A stretch of DNA of 64,000 nucleotides from assembly GCF_949987515.2 (NCBI RefSeq), contig NC_082687.1, positions 122,989,838 through 123,053,837 on the forward strand, read 5' to 3'. Source of the stretch: Delphinus delphis (Eukaryota > Chordata > Mammalia > Artiodactyla > Delphinidae). The notes under the pieces are model-generated. The model searched no databases. It worked only from the letters and a program-made list of their open reading frames with translations, and was not told where the DNA came from. The position numbers and the translations under genes are program-made. Shown here piece after piece: positions 46,892-57,037 of the stretch; the stretch's first letter is position 1; each line of letters begins with the position of its first letter.

Positions 46892-47806
46892 CTGTGATAT
46901 AATAACAACTATATATTCGATCTTCGTCCCTGGTTCCTGGCACAGAGCTCCTAAAACCTTTGTAATTTATTGAGTGATAAGGGCGACAGAAACATCAATT
47001 GTTATAATATTTTGTCTTAGTCCCCAGTTCCTGACACAAGAGCTTCTAAGACCCTTGGAATCATCCAGTGTCTTTTTGTGTGCTAACGAAATGGCTGGTG
47101 GCTGAGGACCCCTAGATAGTTTCAGGATTGAGTCCAGAAAGACTAACCATGTGATTAGAGGTTGGTAATTTCAGCCCCTCCTGCAACCTCTAGGGAGAAG
47201 AGAGGGGCTGGAGATTGAGTTAATCACCAATAGCCAACGATTTAGATAATCATGCCTTAATGATGAAGCCTCCATAAAAACCCTAAACAATAGGGTTTGG
47301 AGAGCCTTTGGGTTGGTGAACACATCCACATGCTAGAAGTATGGCACACCTCAACTCCAGGGGACAGAGCTCCTGCACTTGGGACCCTTCCAGATCTCAC
47401 CCTATGTACCTCTTCATCTGGCTGTTCATCTGTGTCCTTTGTAATATTCTTTATAATAACCTGATAAATGGAAATAAATGATTCTCTGAATCTTGTGAGC
47501 CATTCCAGCAAATTATTAAACTGGGGGAGTTGTGGGAACCCCCAACTTTGTAGCGAAGTTGGACAGAAGTGTGAGTACTCTAGGGACCTGTTTACTTGGA
47601 ACTGGCATCTGAAGAGGGGGGCAGTCTTGTGGGAATCAGCCTTTAAGCTGTGGGGTTTGCACTATCTCCAGGTAGTTAGTGTAGGAATTGAATTAGACTG
47701 TGTATCTTCAGAGAATTGGAGAATTGGTTGGTGTGGGAAAAACAAAACAAAACAAGCATTTGGTGTCAGAAGTGTTATGAGTATAAGAAATAGGTTTCTT
47801 TTATCT
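46892..47806 (+). mobile_element. probable ERV-L LTR (solo or with a stub of internal sequence)
   Basis: About 0.9 kb of non-L1 sequence splits one L1 ORF1 remnant cleanly. It contains 'gaagcctccataaaaaccct', 'ttgggttggtgaacacatcc', 'ctgataaatggaaataaatg' (a polyadenylation-like AATAAA near 47473), 'ggcatctgaagaggggggca' and 'ctatctccaggtagttagtg'. I recall these as the layout of a common old mammalian LTR. At 47761-47774 it carries tggtgtcagaagtg, which equals a tRNA-Leu primer-binding sequence, hence the ERV-L suggestion. There is no coding capacity. The exact ends are uncertain by about 10 bp. Confidence 0.6.
47761..47774 (+). other. putative tRNA-Leu primer-binding site
   Basis: The 14 bases tggtgtcagaagtg are complementary to the 3' end of a mammalian tRNA-Leu, including its CCA (as I recall, ...cacttctgacacca). 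ERV-L elements are primed by tRNA-Leu. A CA dinucleotide (47757-47758) plus two bases precede it, as at an LTR end. About 40 bp more precede the resumed L1. Confidence 0.5.
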
Positions 47807-47814
47807 ACATAACT

Positions 47815-48092
47815 GTAGTGGGACTCACAGAAGGAGAAAAGAGACAAACAGACAAATAGACAATATTTGCAAATAGACAATATTTGCAAAATTAATGGCT
47901 GAAAAGTTTCCAAAATTAAAAACAAAAATTTGGTCCCAGAGATAATGCAACACAGTAAGATATCTAAAGAATAATAATGCAAAAGAAATCCATGTCTAAG
48001 CTCATCATGGTGAAACTACAGAACGTCAAGGGCAGAGACAAGAAGAGCCTGGGAAAAAAACAGCACACATCACCTAAAGTAAATGAAATCCG
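47815..48092 (+). mobile_element. ancient L1, ORF1 region (part 2)
   Basis: 'ggactcacagaaggagaaaa' (ORF1 'GVPEGE' block), 'ttaatggctgaaaagtttcc', 'aagctcatcatggtgaaact' and 'gggcagagacaagaagagcc' continue L1 ORF1 after the LTR interruption. It is interrupted again by a CHR SINE. Confidence 0.75.
47854..47887. repeat. 17-bp tandem duplication
   Basis: The unit aaatagacaatatttgc occurs twice in a row with no differences. Confidence 0.9.
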
Positions 48093-48302
48093 GGGCTTCC
48101 CTGGTGGCGCAGTGATTGAGAGTCCGCCTGCCGATGCAGGGGACATGGGTTTGTGCCCCGGTCCAGGAAGATCCCACATGCCATGGAGCAGCTGGGCCCG
48201 TGAGCCATGGCCGCTGAGCCTGCGTGTCTGGAGCCTGTGCTCCGCAACGGGAGAGGCCACAACAGTGAGAGGCCCACGTACAGCAAAAAAATAAATAAAT
48301 AG
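48093..48302 (+). mobile_element. CHR SINE
   Basis: Full tRNA-derived head from gggcttccctggtggc, body 'gccatggccgctgagcctgc', end 'aacagtgagaggcccacgta', and an A-rich taaa tail. It is flanked by the 9-bp duplication atgaaatcc at 48083-48091 and 48303-48311. It inserted into the old L1 ORF1 remnant. Confidence 0.95.
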
Positions 48303-48311
48303 ATGAAATCC

Positions 48312-49385
48312 ATGTTGCTGGAAGTTTTCTCACCAGTAACAATGAAACAAAGGCTTCAAAAATGTAACTACCTGGACATTTGTATCCCAGAAAAGTAGTC
48401 TTTCAATCGAAATTGCAAATTAAAAACTTTTTTACAAAAACTAAAATAGAGAGTTTACAATGAACCAAACCTCGGTAAAGAAACTTATAAATTATCTAGT
48501 GTCAAAGGAAGGAAAATGATCCCATGAGGAATATCTATAGTCAGAAACAAACGGTGAAAAAAGACATGGGTAGATAAAGAATAATGTAACAAACTTTGAA
48601 TAAAAAATAAATAATAATGTTCAATCTGTGAGGTTAAAGTAATACAGAATGAATGAAAATCTGGACAAACATAACATTTTCAGCTGGGATTTACCGTTGA
48701 CGTATCCTAAGATCTGTTATTTGTGAAGAGAATATATGAGTATTAAATTCAACGGTAGACTTTGTAAGATATGCTTGGCAAAATTCAAATTTAACTACTG
48801 GAAAAAACACACAGAGTATATATTTTACAAACTAGTAAGACAATGTGAACTTTAACAAAACAATCATAACAAATCAAGGCAAGGAATAAGTAGGGGAACA
48901 TTAGAAAAATGGGAAAGCACCAAATATATCAGAAATATATCAAAATATATTGATAATCACAATAAATTTAAATTGGTAAATATACTATTTAAAAAGGATT
49001 AGATAATACCTTTTAAACATCGATATAAGATTCTGTAAAAAATTCAGATATATGATATTTATAAGAGGCACACTTAAAATATGGGAATTTTGATAATAAA
49101 TTGAAGACATAGAAATGTTAAAAATAAATGCTTTCAAAAATACCAGAAAAATATTTACAAAAAGAAAGCTGAAAAGAGTTGCGTTAATATAAAAAAGGTA
49201 GACTTTGACCAAAAAAAAAGTTATTAGGAGAAAAAGTCATTATAAAATGATACGTTTAAAAAAAAAGAGTTAATTATAATTCAAAATTTGAGTATATCAA
49301 ATTAAATCGCCCTAAAGTATTTGAGAAAACTTCAAAGAGAAATTAAAATGTCCAGGATCAGTGTTATTAATGTGATTAATTTATA
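48312..49385 (+). mobile_element. ancient L1, ORF1 end, spacer and ORF2 start (part 3)
   Basis: 'ttctcaccagtaacaatgaa' (ORF1 tail) is followed by a diverged inter-ORF stretch. ORF2-like sequence comes next: 'taagaggcacacttaaaata' (QETH region) and 'accagaaaaatatttacaaa'. 'aaagctgaaaagagttgcg' and 'aaaaggtagactttgacc' follow. It continues the same L1 as 46530-46890 and 47815-48092. No frame is preserved. Confidence 0.65.
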
Positions 49386-49397
49386 ATATAATCACAT
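49366..49397. repeat. short inverted repeat (10-bp arms)
   Basis: Arms taatgtgatt and aatcacatta flank an AT-rich loop. It could form a small hairpin in AT-rich DNA. Confidence 0.7.
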
Positions 49398-49420
49398 TAT
49401 AATATAGAAGATAGACTATT

Positions 49421-49570
49421 TCAGTGTTTCTCAAATTTTAATGTTCATATAAGAACCAATTCAAGATCTTGTTAAAACGCAGATTCTGATGGAGTAGAAC
49501 TGGTTTGGTGACTGCAGTTCTGAAGCTCTAAGAAGCTCTCTCCTGATGCTGATACTGCTAGTTGGTGGAT
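49421..49570. mobile_element. hAT-Charlie-type non-autonomous DNA transposon relic
   Basis: It starts with 'cagtgtttctcaaattttaa' (hAT terminus cagtggttctcaaa) and includes 'ttgttaaaacgcagattctg' and 'gaagctctaagaagctctct'. The right terminus is eroded. Confidence 0.7.
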
Positions 49571-49625
49571 TACAATTCGGCAAGGAAGGACAGCAGAGAA
49601 GGAAAATCTTTCTATAAGTAGAGTT

Positions 49626-50350
49626 TCAAGAAGTCCACTTACTCATTAGTTTTGTATCAGTACACATGGATTCCTGAAGGCTGGCAAAATGAATGGCTGA
49701 TTGTGTCCAAAAGGAGGAAAATTGGTGGCAAGGAGATCTTGGGGAGAGGTGTGTAGATAGATCCACTTGAGTGGACATAAAATGCATCAAGTGAGTGCCA
49801 CCAGAAAGCAACCACTGCAGAGAAGACATTTAACAAACAGGTGGAAAATGTAACTTACCTGGTGGGTGTCAGCAAGTCTCTGTTCCTGAGCCCCTGAGAG
49901 TTTGCACAAAGGGTCTATGAACAGAGTGGCCATAGAGGTGGAGGATAGGTATGGTCCAGCCACATGGGCTCCCTCTCAATAAGGTCAATCTAACTAGTGC
50001 CACATCAGAATAACTAACCTGCTAGTAGCAAAAATTGATGTTGAGCCCTTGATGTGGAACCACTTCACAAGAAGACCAGGTAATTCCTTAGCAAAGTCAT
50101 GTGAATAGGACTTCCTTCTACCCTGAAGGTAGCAGCAATGTGAACTCCAGATATAAATTTTCTTTTCTTGTCTTCAGTGCTTCTGCTAGCAGTATCATCT
50201 AAAGTTTAGGAAAAGCTTGATTTACTAACAGGTGATCAATAACTCATAACATCACCTCAGTGGAAGGACATATTACACAGTAAAATAAGTACATCAATGT
50301 GTGTATGACCAAATACCAATTAGAGTGCTGTAATGGCCCACTGAAAGTTC
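49626..50350 (+). pseudogene. endogenous retroviral (ERV-L class) pol remnant, part 1
   Basis: The stretch resembles, in sense orientation, the RNase H/integrase part of ERV-L-class internal sequences. Short matching blocks lie near 49745, 49915 and 50040. All reading frames are broken by stops and shifts, and no LTR is directly attached. Such copies are ancient, non-infectious genomic relics. Identification is from remembered consensus and needs a library search. Confidence 0.5.
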
Positions 50351-50358
50351 AATTACAA

Positions 50359-50564
50359 CAGGGATTGACAAACATTTTCTCTAAATGGTCACAGAGTCAA
50401 TACTTTAGGCTTCATGTACCACAGGGTCCATGTTACACCTAATTTTGCCGTTATAGTGGGAAAGCAGCTAGAGACAACGCATAAAATAACTGTAGTATTT
50501 GTGCTCCAATAAAACTTTATTTACAAAAGCAGGTGGTGGGTCAGATTTAGTTTGTTGATCTTTG
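50359..50564. mobile_element. hAT-type non-autonomous DNA transposon relic
   Basis: The left end 'cagggattgacaaacatttt' and the right end 'agtttgttgatctttg' are imperfect inverted repeats. The internal 'ccaataaaactttatttaca', 'aaagcaggtggtgggtcaga' and 'ggaaagcagctagagacaac' are hallmarks of a common Charlie-type element. It sits within the retroviral remnant. Confidence 0.85.
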
Positions 50565-50569
50565 AGCTT

Positions 50570-51110
50570 CAGCATCATCTTGGGAATGACCCTCTGTCAT
50601 TTGGGCATTGACCTTTAGAACAGGCTAAATGAAACTAAACAAAGAGCTATGTATCTAATAATATGTCACCCAGGGACAAAGGGGTGAAAATATGATTGAT
50701 ACTTCTTCCCTCTATCCAAACAACTTACCTGCAGCATTCATGCTTCCAACCCTTGAAACCTTAGATACTGCTGAGTTTAAGGTGTTGGTTCTCAAGGTGG
50801 TGAACACTGCCAACTGTGGAGCACAATAACTGAAGCTATGGTTATCATCTGATTGCTTTGGCCTCCTCGTGCAACCCTTAGTTAAAGGACACGGTAGCTG
50901 ATGCGTGGTCCCACTTTTAGGCAGGTAATTCACACAGGCTTTCTGTACTGTTCTCAGGAGGTTCTAGCAGAATTGTGCCCCTATAGTCTACCGTGGAGAA
51001 CTGGATAATTTCCACTTACATTGACATTTCTGCTATCCCTGTATCAGTCTCCCTGATTGTTCAACCCTGCTGTTTGGGCTGACCTCCAAAATAAACTACC
51101 TGAATAAACA
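50570..51110 (+). pseudogene. endogenous retroviral (ERV-L class) remnant, part 2
   Basis: Probable continuation after the hAT insertion. It ends in a 'ctgacctccaaaataaacta' block that resembles the 3' part of old LTR elements with a polyadenylation-like AATAAA. There is no usable reading frame. The minus-strand 73-codon frame at 50712-50933 has no recognisable product. Confidence 0.4.
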
Positions 51111-51229
51111 TTTTACCTCGGCTTCTACTTAGTAAAAAAACTAAGCTAAGAAAACTAATATACTAATAATGCCTAGAGTTTAATATAAAAGTGTTTACAA
51201 AGATAATGAGAAAAGACATAAACAAATTA

Positions 51230-51990
51230 TAACATGAAATTTGGAAACTTATAAGACATACATTCTTAAAAAACTAAAGAAGAAATTGACCTCCTGATCT
51301 TTTATACCTGGGAAAGGATTGATTGAATTATTCATTTAAAATTCTTCCATGAGAGGAAAAACAAAATCAAAACAGAAACAGCCTGTCTGCATCTGTCAAA
51401 ATATTAAGAATATTTTTGAAGAGTCTGTCAAAATATTAAGAAAGAAGTAGAAAGAATACAAAGAAAGGGTATATTTTTCAAATTTGTTAAGCAAGTTGGT
51501 AAAACCCTGACAGCAAAACCATACAAAGTTCTCTTAACCAGTTTCTTTTAACCAAGTACTTTGATTACTAGTATAACTTTCCATATCAGCATATTAAGGA
51601 GAAAAAAAAATCATGTGCTTCTTTCAGTAGATTCAGCAAAAACATGGATAAGTTTCAATGCCTATTCATCACAGAGAGTTGATATAAGATTACAAATAAA
51701 AGGGAAACTTCTTGAACTTATAAAGGATAATTACTGAAAACCTAAAGCAAATATAACACTCAATTGAATTGATAAAACATTTAAAGCATTGCCTTTAAAG
51801 TCATAAATATGTGTGCCCACTATCCCCAATTTTATTCAACATAGTACTTTAGGTTTCAGAGAACATAACAATAGGCACAAAAAAGATACAAAATAAATGG
51901 GTATAGATAAAGAAACAAACTAATGTTTTTAATTGATGTGATATATTTAGAAAGCCAAAATAGTCCCCCAAAACTTATCAGATTTACTAC
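51230..51990 (+). mobile_element. ancient L1, reverse-transcriptase region
   Basis: 'agattcagcaaaaacatgga' (D-A-x-KAFD region), 'tgcctattcatcacagagag', 'ttcttgaacttataaagg' and 'ttttattcaacatagtactt' follow the RT core of L1 ORF2. It is severely decayed. It may be the rest of the L1 whose 5' half lies at 46530-49385, with the retroviral and hAT material inserted between and some ORF2 lost. Confidence 0.75.
51392..51442. repeat. 19-bp direct repeat
   Basis: The sequence tctgtcaaaatattaagaa occurs at 51392-51410 and 51424-51442 (period 32). Confidence 0.9.
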
Positions 51991-52593
51991 TGTATTTTAG
52001 CCAGTATATTTATTATGTTTATTATTGTAAATTATTATCAATGATTCTGCATTTTATGTTTAATTTTATTAAAATGTATACTATTAGTCAATGTCATCCA
52101 GAATATAATTGCTTTTCAGAACTTATATTTATGGTGTAAATAAAATATTATATAATGCCTTTCATCATTTTAGCATGTACACGTTATTTGTCTGAAAAAT
52201 CAAGTCTTTTTCTGCCACTGCCTTAAGGATTCTTCTTATAAAACAAGGATTTAGAGTGTTGAATGAGAAAAGACATTATTCATCTTATTGAATAGTAATT
52301 ATGAATATCAAAGAGAGGAGAGTCACCAACGAGCCTTTTAAGAAACATAGCAAGATTCAATATGTTTTTAAATGTATCATAAGTAAAAATCATTTCATAT
52401 ATTGAAAATTCATCACTGTTGTAAATTCTGATGTGATAGTTCTACTAACAATATTTCATAGTATTAAACACAATCAGACATTTTGTTGTCAGGAGTAAAA
52501 ATAACATCTCTGCGAATAAGATGCTTGTATTTTGACAATAGTAGGTTATTATATAACAATATCACTGAAACTTAAAATATATTTATGACTGCT
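51991..52593. other. unassigned AT-rich sequence
   Basis: No gene or named repeat was recognised. Confidence 0.4.
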
Positions 52594-52601
52594 CTAAAGT
52601 T

Positions 52602-52806
52602 TGGGGGTTTTTTTGGTTTGTTCTTTGTGGTACGCGGGCCTCTCACTGTTGTGTGCGGAGCACAGGCTCTGGACACGCAGGCTCAGCGGCCATGGCTCTC
52701 GGGCCCAACTGCTCCGCGGCATGTGGGGTCTTCCCGGACCGGGGCACGAACCCGTGTCCCCTGCATCGGCAGGCGGACTCTCAACCACTGCGTCACCAGG
52801 GAAGCC
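52602..52806 (-). mobile_element. CHR SINE with internal deletion, antisense
   Basis: The reverse CHR body ends in 'gcgtcaccagggaagcc' at 52806. Its 3' part is shortened: the block normally reading 'ttgtggcctctcccgttgcg' is reduced to 'ttgtgtgcg', a loss of about 10 bases. The tail is a short, mixed g/t-rich stretch. An 8-bp duplication, ctaaagtt, flanks it at 52594-52601 and 52807-52814. The frames that cross it on both strands are SINE artefacts. Confidence 0.92.
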
Positions 52807-52929
52807 CTAAAGTTCTTTTTAATAACTATTATTTTCCTCCTTTATAAAAAAGATTTAGCACTCTTGTACTGAAAAAGTAAATGGTGATTATGCCAGGCAT
52901 CTCCTCTTACCTTTCAAATGATGAACTAT

Positions 52930-53390
52930 TTTATAAAATCAAGGTTTTTTTTTTTTTTTTTTTTTTGCAGATATTTTGTAGATAATTGATAGGAAAGGAT
53001 AGTGAGTAAAAGTGAAAAATAAGATTTGGACGAAAAATGTAAACACAAAAATGCGAGATGAAAGTATTAGAGGAAGAAATTGTGCTGTGTGTTAGAAACG
53101 CTGTTTTCTCCTCTCCACTCGATGCGTCTTCTAGAAAGCACATCTTCCAACTGACCTTAGGGATAAAGTTCTGGATGTAAATTACATTCACTTGTGCAAG
53201 AACTTGGCAGATGAAAGTGGGACAGAGGTCATCTTGTGGCAGCCAGCTCACAGAGACCCTGGACTGTGGCCGACTGGGCGCTGCAGCTAATGTTGTCACC
53301 AGAAGCATGGTGTGAAGGGCAATTGTGGTCTCAGTTGTAGTGACAGCAACAGCAGTGAGCTGAACACTGAATTGCAAATAGGGTTCTGTG
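52930..53390 (-). pseudogene. possible processed retrocopy of unknown origin
   Basis: On the minus strand a GC-richer block with an open frame of 148 codons (53377 down to 52931) runs into a homopolymer A22 tract (T22 at 52945-52966 on the + strand). The A tract makes it resemble a reverse-transcribed mRNA. The last codons of the frame (K7) are simply the tail. I do not recognise the protein. The first half is rich in T, A, S and V, the rest is AT-rich and UTR-like, and no domain is visible. No convincing target-site duplication was found. It could equally be single-copy DNA with a chance T run. Confidence 0.3.
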
Positions 53391-55698
53391 GCCTTTAACT
53401 CAATAATCTAATGGTTATCTCTGCCTTTGATCCTCCAGAACCTTTTAATGTATTTCTATACACTTACTTTCCTTGTTATATCTGGAGCTAGTATCCATTT
53501 CCTCTGCTAATTCCTGGCTGATTTAGGGAGAGGGTGACATCCTTCTGGTTGCTTAATTTCTCTTCATGTTAAGGACTCATGGCTCATCTACTCTCCCACT
53601 GAAACTGGGGTACCCTTTTTTAATTGAGGATGGTCTTTCTTTCTCAATAATGTAATGTATTTATTTATTGGAGAATGCTTCAGCTAATGCTGAATTCTAC
53701 ACTTCTGCAGCTTCCTAAAATTATAACTTTGTTGTTCTTATGTAAATGCAACTAAATACAAAGCCCAATTTAGGTAAAAAGGAAGGCAGTAATATCTCAG
53801 GCATCAAATCATCTCTTGGTTTGGTGATATGCCAGACTTCAGCACGTGTCTGCCAACTATTCATCTCTCTGTGTGCCATGGCTAATGCATTTGCCAAACG
53901 TTCCAGGTGTCAATTGCTTTACTTATGCTTTGTTGGAAAGGATAAAAAGAAACACACTAGGAAATATTGCCAATTAAGAAAAATAGCTTTTTTAATGGGG
54001 GCGTATAATTTTCTCCTTAAATTCCACTGGGTACTTAGCTTTCAGATTTTCATATGTTTTCCAGATTCAGAGATGATTTTCCAGTTTGGCATGTGCATAG
54101 TTTGGCCACATTTGAATATGTGCATAAGAAAATAAATTTACTGGGCAGATCAATCTTGGTTTCTGCCATATTGTTGTCTCTCTATGGGAAACTGCTCCAT
54201 CTCCACCACTGGCTGAGGAAAGCCATGGAGTGGCCCTGGTCAGTACCTCATAATCCGCCCCAAGAGACAGATGTAGTAGGTCTGCTGTGGACAGCTGGCC
54301 CAATGACAGATAACATAGAGTATTACTAAGGATCTATAAGCTGTCTGGTACTTAACGATCTATCCAAACAAAGATTATGATGATTAGCTTGGCAAATCAG
54401 ATATTCTTTCTTAAGAATTGAACTAGTCCAGTCCATTAGTAGTTGGAAAACTGAGAAGACCAACAAATTGAAGCAGTGGAAGTTGAAGAACTAAGCTTGT
54501 TCAATTTTTTTTTTTTTAATTTTTGATGGTATGATTTGAAAATGGCTCTTAAAACCACTTAAACAATATAGATTACCAATGAATCACATACTGAATATAG
54601 ACATTGAAAAATATTATTTCATTTGAAATAGGCTTAAGATATTACTCTTGAATTCAGCATTCCAAAAAACCCTTGTGATTTGGTTCACAATAGTCATAGT
54701 ACAATTTAAATTGCTTCAATTGATTGGCATAAGATCATAATTCCATACCTTGAATCCATCATATTCCCTCAATTACTCACCTAGATGGTGCATACTAATA
54801 TAGCATTTTGAATCATATGCATAAAGTTTATCCATTGGAAACCATATTTGCATATGTGAAGATATTAAATATAATTTGCATGTATTTAAGTATTTTACAT
54901 AAAATGTATACATGTGTGTATACACAGGCACACAAGAAATGAGCCAGTTTCTGCGTTGCTTTTGGTTGTGCCGTGTCTTCATATCATGCCCATAATTCTT
55001 AGTACCTTGCAGGATACACATTCGATATAGCTCACATTCAAGTTAATTATAGGTTGTGGCATCATTATTATTCAAACAAAATATGCTTTATGGAAGTATA
55101 TACTTTTTTTCTCTCTGAAAAATATGCCTATTCATTTAAGTGTGTACAACAAAGAGTTATGTGGAAGCCACAGGATTCCTGCCTAGGCTGCCAGATCAAC
55201 TTAATCAACCCTGGAAGGAAATGGAGTGACAGTTGTCCAAGCTAGATCACACTTACATTCTCATCAAGTCAGTTAATCCTGTTTAACCAACTGTTATTGT
55301 GAAGAGTAGAAAGGATTCTACCTTCTGGCAGCTCGCAGTAGGGTTTGAAAAACAAAAACAGATATAAAGAAATATAACCCTATAGATGCTAGGATAAGAA
55401 TCAAAATAGAATTACAGACAAATTGCAAAGGCAGAACAAGGGAAGAAAAGATTATTTTTGACTAGCAATATAGGCCAGAGGCTTGGAAGACATGTGACTT
55501 GAATTTGAGTCTAAAGGATATGGAAGACTTCATTGTTTTAAACTTTGCAAGCGGATTATGTATTTTAACTCTGCTGACATACACTATTTCAGTCTTCATT
55601 TAACTTCTTTGTAGTTGGCCTCTTTCCTATACCCTTCGTATATTTATAGATAATCCAAAATTTTACAGCATATCTGTTTTTCACCATATTTCTCCCAT
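53391..55698. other. unassigned sequence
   Basis: About 2.3 kb with no supported gene. Plus-strand frames at 53746-54135 (129 codons) and 54054-54329 (91 codons) overlap in different frames and show no recognisable domain or coding-like bias. Some of this may be old LTR or ERV sequence beyond recognition. Confidence 0.4.
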
Positions 55699-55699
55699 T

Positions 55700-55739
55700 A
55701 CTAATTATCAAATGAATCCCTCTTCATCTGATAATTAGT
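55700..55739. repeat. 17-bp-arm hairpin
   Basis: Arms actaattatcaaatgaa (55700-55716) and ttcatctgataattagt (55723-55739) are complementary with one mismatch around a 6-base loop. Confidence 0.9.
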
Positions 55740-56783
55740 TTGTAAATTCCAAAAAGAGTTTTAAGACATTTATACCCTGCTTCTTTCATATTTTTTCATG
55801 GTTCACTTCATGTTTTTGGTAGAAAACATTATTCTAATTTCCTCTAATTTACTATTAATAAAAAGACCCATATACCCAGCAATTTTTACATAGCTTTCAG
55901 TCCCAACTTTGATAAGTTATATTTGATTCACAATTTCTAGACCCCCTTCATGTATGTTCTATACATTTTTTTGCATTTTTTAGTTCAGTATGTTGTTATG
56001 AGTCAAGAATTTTATACTGCTGTAACCTATGCTTATCTGTGGCAAAAAGGAAAAAGAATAGACGCAAAGCAAAAACCGAGATCATTCCAGCCAGTATACT
56101 GCCTTTAATTATTTGATATTTCAGTCAAAAGAGATATAGACCTGAATTTCTCAGATAATTTCCTAAATGAAGCAAAATGTCACACTCTAATATGTGCAGA
56201 GAGTCTGTCACTCTTTGTCTAATTTATTAGATGCCCAATAATAGCACTAGTTCTTCCAAGGTATAATGATGTCATTTAGCTCCTTATTGTTGCAGTACAT
56301 CAGGAACAATCATAGAATTATCCTAAACTACATTGAATTGAATTTTAAATTAAATTATGCTGCAAGTTTTATCAAATGCTTGAACTTTAAGAAAAGTTTC
56401 TACCATATTTTTTATCAATAACTTCAGTTTTATTCATGTATATTCTTTGAGTGTATTTCAGTAAACAGCTCATTGAATATGAGCTGCTTTGGTGTGGAAA
56501 GTTAAATATCCACATTTTGAGGGGTTAGTGGAAATGACTCTGTGCTAACCTTGGTTTGTCAGGACTTGAAATGCTCCTCAGATACAGATAAGGTCAGAAA
56601 ATAAACAGGGTTCTGACCATAATCTGACTCACATATAGGCCCAAATGAGCCTCCAAACTATCCTGATATTATTATCCCCGTTTCTGAGTATAATTGAATT
56701 TTCTCAGCAACAGCAGAATCCTCATACAAATTCCCTAAGTGGAGCTACTGCTAAGTCTGCCACCATAAGAAAATTTAAATAAA
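55740..56783. other. unassigned AT-rich sequence
   Basis: No gene or named repeat was recognised. Confidence 0.4.
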
Positions 56784-56793
56784 AAATAAATGA

Positions 56794-57027
56794 GGGCTTC
56801 CCTGGTGGCACAGTGGTTGAGAGTCCGTCTGCCAATGCAGGCGACACGGATTGGTGCTCCGGTCCGGGAAGATCCCACATGCTGCAGAGCGGCTGGGCCC
56901 GAGAGCCATGGCCGCTGAGCCTGCGCGTCCGGAGCCTGTGCTCCACAGCGGGAGAGGCCACAGCAGTGAGAGAGGCCCGCATACCGCAAATAAGTAAATA
57001 AATAAACAAATAAACAAACAAATAAAT
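56794..57027 (+). mobile_element. CHR SINE
   Basis: Full-length head and body from gggcttccctggtggcacag to 'gagaggcccgcataccgc'. A 40-bp tail of aaat, aaac and aaag units has decayed from poly(A) into a simple repeat. It is flanked by aaataaatga at 56784-56793 and 57028-57037. That duplication overlaps the A-rich tail pattern and is therefore less certain than the others. Confidence 0.95.
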
Positions 57028-57037
57028 AAATAAATGA

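Noticed and set aside
47257..47812. 84- and 114-codon frames on opposite strands
   Set aside because: Both fall within the probable ERV-L LTR, which is non-coding.
52945..52966. T22 run considered as the tail of a sixth CHR SINE
   Set aside because: The sequence after it (gcagatattttgtag...) does not continue into the CHR body, and no tRNA-like head is found.
53746..54329. 129- and 91-codon plus-strand frames, considered as a possible exon or retrovirus-derived gene
   Set aside because: They overlap in different frames, have no recognisable motif, and there is no splice or promoter evidence. Without similarity searches I cannot support a gene.
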